From Paracoccus homiensis (GTDB lineage Bacteria > Pseudomonadota > Alphaproteobacteria > Rhodobacterales > Rhodobacteraceae), in assembly GCF_900111675.1 (NCBI RefSeq), contig NZ_FOHO01000018.1:1-57122 (forward strand): a stretch of 57,122 nt of DNA, in the 5' to 3' direction. The notes beneath the pieces were generated by a model. The model made no database searches. It had not been told where the DNA came from and saw only the letters and a program-made list of their open reading frames with translations. Positions within the stretch are counted from its first letter, which is position 1; the number at the start of each line of letters is the position of its first letter. Positions 1 to 8,648 of the stretch are shown in pieces. Both the position numbers and the translations under genes were made by a program.

Positions 1-338
1 ACACACGTAAGTGCCACGACGCCATTGCCGACCGCGGCGCCCATGCCGTCATCCCGCCCCGCAAGAACGCGAAGCCCTGGAAGACGATCACCGCTGGAGC
101 CGTGGCGCGAAACGAGGCCCTGCGCGCGGTGAAATACCTGGGCCGCGCGCTCTGGCGACGATGGAGCGGATACCACCGCCGAAGCCGCGTCGAGACAAAG
201 ATGCATTGTGTGAAGTTGCTGGGGCAGCGGCTCATGGCGCGGGACTTCGACCGTCAGGTCGCTGAACTCTAGGTCCGAATCGCCGTCCTGAACGGATACA
301 CCGCGCTCGGCATACCCGTCACGGAAGCTGTGGGATAA
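1..338 (+). pseudogene. IS5-family transposase, C-terminal remnant
   Basis: The reading frame that starts at base 3 gives the C-terminal part of an IS5-type DDE transposase, with a run resembling RKNAKPWKTI and, further on, RVETKMHCVKLLGQRL. The N-terminal part lies outside the window. A TAG at 270-272 interrupts the frame; the same frame then continues (VRIAVLNGYTALGIP) to a TAA at 336-338. In family members from memory a glutamine sits at the TAG position, so one C-to-T change explains the stop. The copy therefore looks like a dead insertion-sequence end. It marks the left border of the accessory region. The IS family assignment rests on motif recognition only. Confidence 0.7.
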
Positions 339-768
339 GTCCGTCCGGGAAAGGGGGAACCTCGGCCATCACCCGATTTGTGCAACAGAGTCACCTTGGG
401 TTGGTCTAAGGTAAAAAGATGCAGAAACCTATAAAGACGCATTTGTCTTCGAACGGGGTTTGGCGGTGCCCATCGGGGTATTTCGACAAGTGTTCTAAAA
501 GATGCTTTTTGAACGGCTTCGTCGAAGCTGACCTTGGAGCAGCTGCGGCGAAAGAGCGCTTCGTCCCGCATTCCGGACGCTCTCGAGCTAGATCATGCTG
601 CGCGATGCCACCGATGGCCGGTTTGGGGAAGCTGCGCTGCAGAGATGACGACCCCGACCAACGGCAGACAAGGGCCGCGAGTGACTGTCAGCGAGGTTGG
701 CAGAGCGGCGGGTTCGCGTGGAGTGCCAACTCTATCTTGCCAAAGGGTTCATGACGCGTAGTCTGGTT
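339..768. other. Noncoding region with IS end and dispersed repeat
   Basis: No convincing gene lies here. The first part is the outer end of the IS5-type remnant. Bases 557-678 hold one copy of the dispersed repeat described separately. The remaining short open frames have no recognisable product. Confidence 0.6.
557..678. repeat. Dispersed noncoding repeat, copy A1
   Basis: This 122-base segment recurs at 6522-6643 in the same orientation with a single difference seen by eye (C at 562, G at 6527). It begins near cgctt-gtcccgcattccgg and ends with agacaagggccgc. Diverged relatives lie at about 5055-5183, 10774-10880 and 3565-3646. All copies share the core ggtccggt/gccggtt-ggggaagc followed by a cggc…gggccg end. 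It sits downstream of an IS remnant and outside any gene. Confidence 0.8.
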
Positions 769-1680
769 CTAACCACGAATCTTGTTCGCAAATGCGCCGG
801 GCGACAGGCCCTCGTGACGGACAAAGGCCAAGCCGAAGGCGCTGGCGGACCCGTATCCGACCTTCAGGGCGATCTCGGAAATGGTCAGCCCGCCCTGCCG
901 CAGCAAGGTCTTGGCCAAGGCCATGCGCCATTCGATGGCGTATTGCAGTGGCGCGCGGCCGACCTGCCTGCGGAACCGCTCGAAAAAGCCGGAGCGCGAC
1001 ATGCCGGCAGCTTTCGCCAGTTCTGACACGGAAAGCGGGCTGTCCGGCTCGGCGTGGATGCGTTGCAACGCGGCCGAGAGCTGCGGATCCGACAGGCCGC
1101 GCAACAGCCCGGGTGGCAGGGTCGTCGCCTGATCAGAGCGCAGGGCCTCGATCAGAAGAACTTCCAGCAATCGCTCGAGGATCAATCCGCGCCCCGGACG
1201 GTCGGCGCGGGTTTCCTCGTGGATCACCGGCACCAGGGTCGTCAGGCGGTTCTGATCAGAGACATGGATCATCTCCGGCAGCAGTGACACCAGAAGGCTT
1301 CTGGCCGGCGTGTCAAAGCTGCAATGCCCGACGAGGGCGCGCATATCGACCGGGGCCTCAATCGCGCCAAGCCGGAACTGTCCGGGGCCAGTTTCAAGCG
1401 GCAGCTGGGGCACATGGGGCGGCGGGGGCACCTCACTGGACATGTTAAAGCCCTGCAGGTGAGGGATCAGCACGAAATCGCCAGCCTTCAGAGTGACCGG
1501 ATCGCGCCCGATGACATGCAGCCGGCACCGCCCCTCGACCATCGCGCAGTAGAAGGGGCTGGCCGTGTCATGACGCTCCACCAGCCAATGGCCACCTGCT
1601 TCGACCATCTTGGAGACGGAGACCGCAGGCTTGAGCAGGGTGACGACACTGGAAAGAGGATCTGAGGGGCTGTCGAGCAT
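769..1680 (-). CDS. AraC-family transcriptional regulator with cupin sensor domain
   Basis: This 303-residue protein has an N-terminal cupin-type ligand domain, roughly residues 10-180 (Cupin_6-like, with RCRLHVIGRDPVTLKAGD). A C-terminal AraC DNA-binding domain of two helix-turn-helix motifs follows, with the signature around FFERFRRQVG and SEIALKVGYGSASAF. The chosen start ATG is at 1680; the frame is open further upstream but that part has no family similarity. The gene is divergent from the SDR gene at 1778 with 97 bases between them. By analogy with such pairs it probably controls the SDR–hydrolase genes and itself. The inducer cannot be read from the sequence. Confidence 0.85.
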   Translation of the reverse strand: MLDSPSDPLSSVVTLLKPAVSVSKMVEAGGHWLVERHDTASPFYCAMVEGRCRLHVIGRDPVTLKAGDFVLIPHLQGFNMSSEVPPPPHVPQLPLETGPGQFRLGAIEAPVDMRALVGHCSFDTPARSLLVSLLPEMIHVSDQNRLTTLVPVIHEETRADRPGRGLILERLLEVLLIEALRSDQATTLPPGLLRGLSDPQLSAALQRIHAEPDSPLSVSELAKAAGMSRSGFFERFRRQVGRAPLQYAIEWRMALAKTLLRQGGLTISEIALKVGYGSASAFGLAFVRHEGLSPGAFANKIRG

Positions 1681-1777
1681 CTGTTCGGACGATCTATGGG
1701 CGATTGTGGACTTCTCTGTATACCCAGGCCGAGTTCTGCCGTCTATCTCTCTGTCACACAAGACAAGGAGAGCTCAA

Positions 1778-2536
1778 ATGCCCCGTATCCTCATCACCGG
1801 TTGTTCCTCCGGTTTTGGACAGGCCATTGCCCTGCAGTTCCTCGATCAGGGCTGGGATGTCATCGCCACGATGCGCAGTCCCTCCGTCGAAGGGCTGCCC
1901 GAGTCCGACCGGCTGCAGGTGCTGGCCTTGGACGTCACCGACCCCGAAAGCATTGCAGCGGCGATTGCCGACGCGGGCGAGATCGATGCGCTGGTGAACA
2001 ACGCCGGTGTCGGCATGCTCAACGTGCTCGAAGGCGCTGACATCGCCCGGGCCCGTGAGCTGTTCGAGACCAACGTGCTGGGCGCCATGGCCATGACCCG
2101 CGCCGTGATGCCCGCCATGCGCGCGCGCCGCAGTGGCGTCATCGTCAACGTCAGTTCCAGCGTGACGCTGCGCCCGTTGCCTGCGCTGTCGATCTACAGT
2201 GCCAGCAAGGCCGCGCTGAATGCCTTTACCGAAAGCTTCGCGCTTGAGGCTGCTGAATTCGGGATACGTGCCCGGTTGGTCCTGCCCGGCAGCGCACCGT
2301 CGACATCCTTCGGACGCAATGCGGTGGCGCGAATGGGCATGGATGTGCCCGAGGCCTACGGCCCCTTCGTGCAAGCCTATTTTCACAGCCTTCAGTCCGC
2401 GACCGAGAAGACCGAGGCGCAGGATGTCGCTCAGGCCGTCTGGCGTGCCGTCACGGATGAGACTGCGCCCATGAAGCTGCCTGCAGGCGCGGACGCACAG
2501 ACCTGGTTCCGCGAAGCCGGCCTCGCCACGGCGTGA
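1778..2536 (+). CDS. Short-chain dehydrogenase/reductase (SDR) family oxidoreductase
   Basis: The 252-residue protein is a classical SDR with a Rossmann fold. The nucleotide-binding motif TGCSSGFG lies at the N terminus, NNAGVG near residue 75, and the catalytic YSASK motif around residue 140. The start ATG at 1778 follows a clear ribosome binding site (aaggag, 1765-1770). An NAD(P)-dependent oxidoreduction of an alcohol or carbonyl is expected, but the substrate is unknown. The hydrolase gene follows after 40 bases on the same strand, and the divergent AraC regulator is next door. The three form a small regulated unit. Confidence 0.88.
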   Translation: MPRILITGCSSGFGQAIALQFLDQGWDVIATMRSPSVEGLPESDRLQVLALDVTDPESIAAAIADAGEIDALVNNAGVGMLNVLEGADIARARELFETNVLGAMAMTRAVMPAMRARRSGVIVNVSSSVTLRPLPALSIYSASKAALNAFTESFALEAAEFGIRARLVLPGSAPSTSFGRNAVARMGMDVPEAYGPFVQAYFHSLQSATEKTEAQDVAQAVWRAVTDETAPMKLPAGADAQTWFREAGLATA

Positions 2537-2576
2537 TGCATCCGCATGCTGATACTTCTCTCGAGCGGAGACACCC

Positions 2577-3515
2577 ATGAACAGACTGATCACTTTCTCC
2601 CGCGCCCTGCCGACACCAGAGCCTGAGATCACCGTCGCCTATACGCCGATCCAACTGCCGATGCCCGGTCGCCAGCCGCTTGAGATGCGCCTGACGATAC
2701 CTGCTGCCGGCAGGGACCTACCCATCGTGATCCTGTCGCATGGCTTCGGTCCCTCGAACTACATCCCGTCCAAGGACGGCTATGCCCCGGTTGTGCAGTT
2801 TTGGGCCGAACGGGGCGTGGCCGTCATCCAGCCGACCCACGCCAGTTCGCGGGTCGGCGGGCTCGACCCGAATTTGCACGGTGGGCCTTTCTTCTGGCGC
2901 GAGAGGGTGGCGGAAATGCGCGCCATCCTCGACCAGTTGGCCGAGGTCGAGAGACAAGCTCCCGCCGCGGCCGGGCGGCTGGACCATGACCGGATTGCGG
3001 TGGCCGGGCATTCCCTTGGCGGGCACACCTGCAGCCTGCTGCTTGGCGCACGGCTACAGGGTGAGGACTTTTCCGATCCGCGGATCCGTGCCGGCATCCT
3101 TCTGGCCTCTCCGGGTCGTGGCGGTGCGGACCTGACACCCGAGAATGCCGCTCGTTTTCCGTTCTTCGATGTGGATTTCAGCGGTATCAGCACCCCGACG
3201 CTCGTGGTTTGCGGTGCCGACGACGACCCGCATTTCACGCCCCGCGGCCCCGATTGGCACGCCGATCCGTTCTTTGAGGCCCCCGGGGCCGAGGCTCTGC
3301 TGACGATCAACGGCGTCGGCCATGGCTTGGGTGGCATCGCAGGGTGGGACGCGCGCGAAACCGAAGCAGAGGACCCGGACGCGCTCGAGTCCACACGCCG
3401 GCTGACGCTGGCCTGGTTGAGGAGCACCTTCGCGATCGAGCCCGCCGCCTGGACACAAAGCAAGTTTGCACTCGAAGAAAACGCGGCATCAATTGCGGAA
3501 ATCACATCAAGATAG
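2577..3515 (+). CDS. Alpha/beta hydrolase (dienelactone hydrolase or chlorophyllase-like)
   Basis: The 312-residue protein has the alpha/beta hydrolase fold, with an HGFG oxyanion region near residue 57 and the nucleophile elbow GHSLGG near residue 145. A candidate acid lies in the GADDDPH stretch and a candidate histidine in NGVGHGLGG. There is no evident signal peptide, so it is probably cytoplasmic. It follows the SDR gene by 40 bases and is likely cotranscribed with it. An ester or lactone hydrolysis linked to the SDR step is plausible but is inference. Confidence 0.82.
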   Translation: MNRLITFSRALPTPEPEITVAYTPIQLPMPGRQPLEMRLTIPAAGRDLPIVILSHGFGPSNYIPSKDGYAPVVQFWAERGVAVIQPTHASSRVGGLDPNLHGGPFFWRERVAEMRAILDQLAEVERQAPAAAGRLDHDRIAVAGHSLGGHTCSLLLGARLQGEDFSDPRIRAGILLASPGRGGADLTPENAARFPFFDVDFSGISTPTLVVCGADDDPHFTPRGPDWHADPFFEAPGAEALLTINGVGHGLGGIAGWDARETEAEDPDALESTRRLTLAWLRSTFAIEPAAWTQSKFALEENAASIAEITSR

Positions 3516-3564
3516 ACGCCCCGTTCAGGGACAGAGTGGTCCGCACAGCGGTCACGAGGTCGAT

Positions 3565-3646
3565 GGAGATGCTGCACGCCGAACGAACGTCCGGTTCGGT
3601 GAAGCCGCACCGCTAAACCGGCTAACCAACGGCCGCTGAGGGCCGA
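3565..3646. repeat. Dispersed repeat, diverged copy D
   Basis: The stretch tgctgcacgccgaacgaacg, followed by a ccggttcggtgaagccgc core and accaacggccgctgagggccg, aligns by eye with the 3' two thirds of the 122-base repeat. It lies in the 213-base gap after the hydrolase gene, which holds nothing else recognisable. Confidence 0.45.
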
Positions 3647-3728
3647 GTGCGCGAGTCAGGGGCTGCCCCGCGCCGTTCGCGGCACCAGGGCCGGCAGATC
3701 GACGCGAGGAGCCCTTTGCGGACGGTCG

Positions 3729-3974
3729 TTACATCCAGCGGCTGACCCCTACCAGCCACGCCGCCTGATCCGGGTAGCAATCGTTGCAGGCTTTGAAGCC
3801 CTGTTGCCGCGCTGCCTCTGGCGTGTCGAAGAACCTGATTTCATCACGGCGCGGTCGGTTGCGGCAAATGGGGGAATGATAGATCTGGTCGCTTTCCCGA
3901 CCGTACACGAAAGCTCCTGCCGCCTTCACATCGCAAATTTCAATGGCCTTCCAGCGTTGATCGTCGATACTCAT
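3729..3974 (-). CDS. Stand-alone Ada-like metal-binding domain protein
   Basis: The 81-residue protein matches the N-terminal zinc domain of the DNA methyl-phosphotriester repair protein Ada almost end to end: DDQRW at the start, FVYGRESDQIYHSPICRNRP in the middle and GFKACNDCYPD at the end. Three of the four zinc-ligand cysteines are present. The position of the methyl-accepting Cys38 of E. coli Ada (FCRPSC) is a histidine here (YHSPIC). It cannot accept a methyl group in the usual way. The start at 3974 lies one base after the EamA stop, with a gaaagg-like ribosome site inside that gene, so the two are translationally linked. Confidence 0.75.
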   Translation of the reverse strand: MSIDDQRWKAIEICDVKAAGAFVYGRESDQIYHSPICRNRPRRDEIRFFDTPEAARQQGFKACNDCYPDQAAWLVGVSRWM

Positions 3975-3975
3975 T

Positions 3976-4914
3976 CTATGGCGCCTTTCGTATGCTGGTT
4001 GTGGCCCGCAGTAGCCGCCCGTCGATTGCCGCCAGACCTGCACCGATCAGCGCCATCCCCGAAAAATGGCGCGGGAGCAGGGTTTCTTCGAGGAAGAGTG
4101 TTCCAAGCAGGATCGCGCTGACCGGAATTAGAAATGTCACCAGCAGCAGGTTGGTGGCCCCTGCCGTGGCGAGAATGCGGAAGTAGAGTACATAGGCCAG
4201 AGCGGTTGAAATCGCGGCCACGCCGACCAGTGCTCCGATAGCTGTCAGACTGGGAGGTGGCAGCGTCCATGGCCGATCCAGAACCATCACCAGCGGGAGC
4301 ATGATCAGACTTGATGCAATGACTTGTCCTGTCGCGGTGCCCATGGGGCTGATGCCCATGGCGCGGAAACGCCGCCCGTAAATTCCTGCAAAGGCGTAGG
4401 ACACTGCACCCGCGAGGCAAAGGAACTGTGCGATGACGCCCGTGCCCAGATCGCGCATCGCATCCTGTCCGATCATCACCGCGACTCCGGTAAAACCGAT
4501 CAGCACACCGACGAATTTGCCCACAGTCATGCGTTCATCACTGGTCAGAAGGTGAGCCAGCATGACGGTGAACAATGGCGTAGAGGCGTTCAGGATCGAT
4601 GCCACACCTGAGGCGATGTGCTGTTGTCCCCAAACGATCAGAATGAAGGGGACCGCATTGTTCAGAAGGCCCATGCCGAAGAAGGCTGCCCAGACCCGCC
4701 GGTCATGCGGTAAACGCTCGCCTCGGAGGCGCATGATCATCAACAGAATGATTGCGGCCAATGCCACCCGAGATACGACCACGGTGAATACGGGCAGTTC
4801 CCGCACCGCTAACTCGTTGAAAAAGAACGATCCGCCCCACACCGTGGCAAGGGCTAGCAACATAGCCCATTCCAACGAGGTCATAGTGCGGTTCTTTGAT
4901 GCGCTTTGCTGCAT
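3976..4914 (-). CDS. EamA/DMT-family membrane transporter
   Basis: The 312-residue protein contains about ten hydrophobic helices in two repeats, as in drug/metabolite transporters (EamA domains). The first helix includes EWAMLLALATVWGGSFFF. The start at 4914 is preceded by ggaggaaca, a strong ribosome binding site. Members export amino acids, metabolites or toxic compounds across the inner membrane. The substrate cannot be inferred. The Ada-like domain gene follows at once, forming a two-gene operon. Confidence 0.85.
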   Translation of the reverse strand: MQQSASKNRTMTSLEWAMLLALATVWGGSFFFNELAVRELPVFTVVVSRVALAAIILLMIMRLRGERLPHDRRVWAAFFGMGLLNNAVPFILIVWGQQHIASGVASILNASTPLFTVMLAHLLTSDERMTVGKFVGVLIGFTGVAVMIGQDAMRDLGTGVIAQFLCLAGAVSYAFAGIYGRRFRAMGISPMGTATGQVIASSLIMLPLVMVLDRPWTLPPPSLTAIGALVGVAAISTALAYVLYFRILATAGATNLLLVTFLIPVSAILLGTLFLEETLLPRHFSGMALIGAGLAAIDGRLLRATTSIRKAP

Positions 4915-5054
4915 TGTTCCTCCAGTTTTCGAGGAACGTTAGACGCGGCGAACACACTTTGGGCACTCATTTCGGGCGTTTCATTCCCCTTATGTCGGGA
5001 TTGTGCCGCTATAAGGTGCTACCGCGCGACCCGCTTCTTGCTCTTAAATCACCG

Positions 5055-5183
5055 AATGACCGCATCGTCCCGCACCGCTGACCTTGGGGCCCTGGACTAT
5101 GCTGCGCGGTGCCATGAAGGTCCGGTATGGGGAAGCCGCGCTGCGGCAATGGTGATCCTGGCCAATGTCGGCTTTGGGCCGCC
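5055..5183. repeat. Dispersed repeat, diverged copy B
   Basis: The sequence tgaccgcatcgtcccgc, followed by tatgctgcgcggtgcca, then ggtccggtatggggaagccgcgctgc and a gggccgcc end, matches the A1/A2 repeat across its full length with many substitutions. Its last bases overlap a GGGCCGCC/GGCGGCCC hairpin at 5176-5197, just beyond the stop of the first tyrosine recombinase. Confidence 0.6.
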
Positions 5184-5203
5184 TGTGACGGCGGCCCGGT
5201 CCA

Positions 5204-5836
5204 TTAGATTTCAACACTTTCGGAGATGGCAAGCGCGTCTTCTAGGTTCACGCCCAGATACCGGACCGTGCTGTCCATCTTGGTGTGTCCCAGAAGAAGC
5301 TGAACGGCGCGCAGGTTCCCCGTCTTCCGATAGATCTCTGCGACCTTCGTCCGGCGCATGGAGTGAGTTCCGTAGGATGTGGGGTCCAGGCCGATAGATG
5401 ACACCCAATCCCGAACGAGACGAGCGTACTGCCGTGTCGAGATGTGCAGGCGCTCATGGAAACGGCCCGGCCAGAGAAATTCCGAGCCGACCATCAACGG
5501 CTCTTCCATCCAGCGCGACAGCGATTTCCGCGTTCCTTCCGTGATCTCAAACCTGACCGGCCGTTGGGTCTTGCTTTGAATGATCGATGCACGTTCCTTG
5601 ACCTGGCCGGAAGCGTAGACGTCGACGACCTTTAGTTTCACCAAGTCGCAGCCACGGAGCTTGCTGTCGACGGCCAAGTTGAAGAGGGCAAGGTCGCGAT
5701 GGTTCCCGGCGATCTCCAGGCGAACGCGGATGGCCCAGACATGTTTCGGCAAAAGTGGGCGTTTCTGACCGATCAGGCGCCCCTTGTTCCAGGCAGGGCG
5801 GCAAGCGCGGATGGCAGGTAAGTTGGCAGTCGGCAT
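5204..5836 (-). CDS. Tyrosine recombinase/integrase, short 210-residue form (copy 1)
   Basis: The protein is essentially a catalytic domain without the usual N-terminal arm- or core-binding domain. The catalytic set can be read: R61 (KLRGCDL), K89 (IIQSKTQ), H158-S-M-R161, H184 (LLLGHTKM) and the nucleophile Y193 (VRYLGV). The start ATG at 5836 follows ggaggttggagaac. Longer upstream extension of the frame has no similarity. A paralogue of identical length lies at 11034-11666 in the opposite orientation, so the two diverge. A dyad, ACCAACCTCATGTTGGT, sits at 5871-5887 just before the gene, and a TATACT-like -10 lies next to it. Confidence 0.85.
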   Translation of the reverse strand: MPTANLPAIRACRPAWNKGRLIGQKRPLLPKHVWAIRVRLEIAGNHRDLALFNLAVDSKLRGCDLVKLKVVDVYASGQVKERASIIQSKTQRPVRFEITEGTRKSLSRWMEEPLMVGSEFLWPGRFHERLHISTRQYARLVRDWVSSIGLDPTSYGTHSMRRTKVAEIYRKTGNLRAVQLLLGHTKMDSTVRYLGVNLEDALAISESVEI

Positions 5837-5870
5837 GTTCTGTTCTCCAACCTCCTCGCCCAGCCTCGAC

Positions 5871-5887
5871 ACCAACCTCATGTTGGT
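5871..5887 (-). promoter_or_regulatory. Inverted repeat upstream of recombinase copy 1
   Basis: ACCAACCTCATGTTGGT has perfect six-base arms around five bases and ends about 35 bases before the start codon at 5836. The paralogue at 11034 has a CAAC-N5-GTTG dyad at 10984-10996, about 38 bases before its start. The shared position suggests an operator or a recombinase binding site. The function is inferred. Confidence 0.45.
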
Positions 5888-6014
5888 GACACAGTATACC
5901 ACATCAAGCCAGCCCACCGCGAAGGTCTGCTCCGAGCCCTTCGCAGCCGTCGGGGCCTTGCCGTGTTCCACGTTTCGTGCAAATGGCCGCACCAGTTTGA
6001 AGGGGGTGAGATCT

Positions 6015-6512
6015 ATGGACGACGTGCAGATAGTTAAGCTCGGTGCAGCAGAACTACCGCTCTTTAAAGCGATCCGCTTGGAGTCTCTGCGCCGTGCTCC
6101 CTCGGCTTTCGCCAACACAGAAGCAGACTGGTTGTCGCTGCCTGACGCAGAGTGGCTTAGCCGATTGAAGAACCCCGTTTACGCCGTGCTGAGAGGGGAT
6201 GAGCCCGTTGGACTTATGGGGCTGTTGCTCCAGCACGGTGAGAAGAAGGCGCATCGTGCCACGCTGATCATGGCCTATCTGCGTGAAAGCGAGCGCGGGG
6301 GCGGACTAGCGGACAAACTCTTGAAAGAGCTTACAGCTTTCGCCCTAGGGAATGGTATTCGCCAGCTTGAGTTGAACGTCAGCGATCACAATGTCCATGC
6401 TATTCGCTTTTACAAGCGCCATGGCTTTGAGCAAGTGGGTAGGATTCCTCGGGCGCTGATCGAAAGCGGCCGAGAAGTCGACGAACTGATCATGGTTCGA
6501 AGATTGTCGTAG
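6015..6512 (+). CDS. GNAT-family N-acetyltransferase
   Basis: The 165-residue protein has the GNAT fold. The acetyl-CoA loop region lies around YLRESERGGGLADKLLKEL, and the C-terminal LELNVSDHNVHAIRFYKRHGF motif is typical of the family. The start at 6015 is preceded by agggggtgag (6001-6010). The frame is open upstream, but that part overlaps the recombinase promoter and has no similarity. It acetylates an amine on a small molecule or protein; the acceptor is unknown. It stands alone between recombinase copy 1 and repeat copy A2, like a cargo gene. Confidence 0.85.
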   Translation: MDDVQIVKLGAAELPLFKAIRLESLRRAPSAFANTEADWLSLPDAEWLSRLKNPVYAVLRGDEPVGLMGLLLQHGEKKAHRATLIMAYLRESERGGGLADKLLKELTAFALGNGIRQLELNVSDHNVHAIRFYKRHGFEQVGRIPRALIESGREVDELIMVRRLS

Positions 6513-6521
6513 CTGAATGAC

Positions 6522-6643
6522 CGCTTGGTCCCGCATTCCGGACGCTCTCGAGCTAGATCATGCTGCGCGATGCCACCGATGGCCGGTTTGGGGAAGCTGC
6601 GCTGCAGAGATGACGACCCCGACCAACGGCAGACAAGGGCCGC
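6522..6643. repeat. Dispersed noncoding repeat, copy A2
   Basis: This near-perfect direct duplicate of 557-678 lies 10 bases after the GNAT stop. The two copies enclose about 5.8 kb of sequence. The strong identity compared with the other copies points to a recent duplication or gene conversion. Confidence 0.8.
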
Positions 6644-6782
6644 TTTCACCAATCGCCTAGCCCCCCGCCTGCTTAGAGCTAATTTGATTTCTTCACTCAG
6701 TCTTTAGAACATTATCGATGACGACATGATCACCGCCAAGTGGTGCGATAGACTTCAGCCGAGCAAATCCAAAAAAGGCCAA

Positions 6783-7543
<761 letters not shown>

Positions 7544-7550
<7 letters not shown>

Positions 7551-8605
7551 GCCTTGCGTCCCTTCGTGAGGATCAGCGCCATGAAGAACGGCACGCCGAC
7601 CAGAGCGGTAATGATGCCGATCGGCAGGACGGCACCGGGCAACAGCGCCTTCGACAGGACCGACGTCGCCGACAGGATGACGGCCCCCGACAGCATCGCA
7701 CCGGGGAGGAAGAAGCGTTGATCTTCGCCCAGCAGCAGTCGCGCGACATGTGGGCCGACGATGCCGATAAACCCGATGGTGCCGACGAAGGACACGGGCA
7801 CGGCCGCCAGCAGGGAGACGAGGAACAACGCCTCCAGCCGCAGCCGCTTGACCGGTACGCCCATCGCCGCGGCGCGGGTTTCGCCCAGCCGGATCGCAGT
7901 CAGCGCCCAAGCTCGGCGCGCGAAGAGCGGCGTGCAGACCGCTAGGATCGCGGCGGTGATCGCAACCTTGCCCCAGGTGGCCTTGGTGAGGCTGCCCATG
8001 GTCCAGAAGACCACCGCCGAAAGAGCCTGTTCGGACGCGAAATATTGCAGCAGTGCCAGTGCCGCATTGAAGGTAAACACCAGCGCGATGCCCAGAAGGA
8101 CGATGGTTTCCACCGTCACACCGCGCAGCGTCGACAGGCCGAAGATCAGCAGTGAGGCCGCCATCGCCATCACAAAAGCATTGACCGGCACCATCAGCCC
8201 GATCGCCGCCGGGAACAGGGTCACGCCCAGCACCATCGCCATCGCTGCGCCGAAACTGGCCGCCGCCGACAGGCCCAGCGTAAAGGGGCTGGCCAGCGGG
8301 TTCGCGAGGATCGTCTGCATCTGTGCCCCGGCCAGCGACAGGCTGGCCCCCACGGTCACGGCCAGCAGGGCCATCGGCATGCGGATGTCCCAGACCACGA
8401 CACGCATCTGCAGATCCGCCCCACCGGGTGCCAGGATCGTTCGCAGCACGTCGGCCAGCGAATAGCGCGCGGGGCCGAGAGAGACATCGACGGCAACCGA
8501 CAGCAGCAAGAGCCCCGCCAGACCGGCAAGGATGACCAGCCGACGTGCGACCAGTCCGCGATAGGTTCCCGCGTGTCGCGCGGGTTCGGTTGCGACGCTT
8601 GACAT
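7544..8605 (-). CDS. FecCD-family ABC transporter permease
   Basis: The 353-residue protein has the multi-helix fold of class II importer permeases. It includes the typical stretches IRMPMALLAVTVGASLSLAG and NPLASPFTLGLS, and later GFIGIVGPHVARLLLG. The start at 8605 follows gcgagga, a good ribosome site. The longer frame upstream overlaps the binding-protein gene and is not used. It probably forms a homodimer, since no second permease gene is present. It stands between the binding protein and the ATPase. Confidence 0.88.
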
Positions 8606-8648
8606 GCTGTCCTCGCAAATGGGGCGGCCATTGGGCCGCCCGCTGGTC

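Noticed and set aside
419..754. Open frame overlapping repeat copy A1
   Set aside because: It consists largely of the noncoding repeat, which recurs at 6522-6643, and has no family similarity or good start site.
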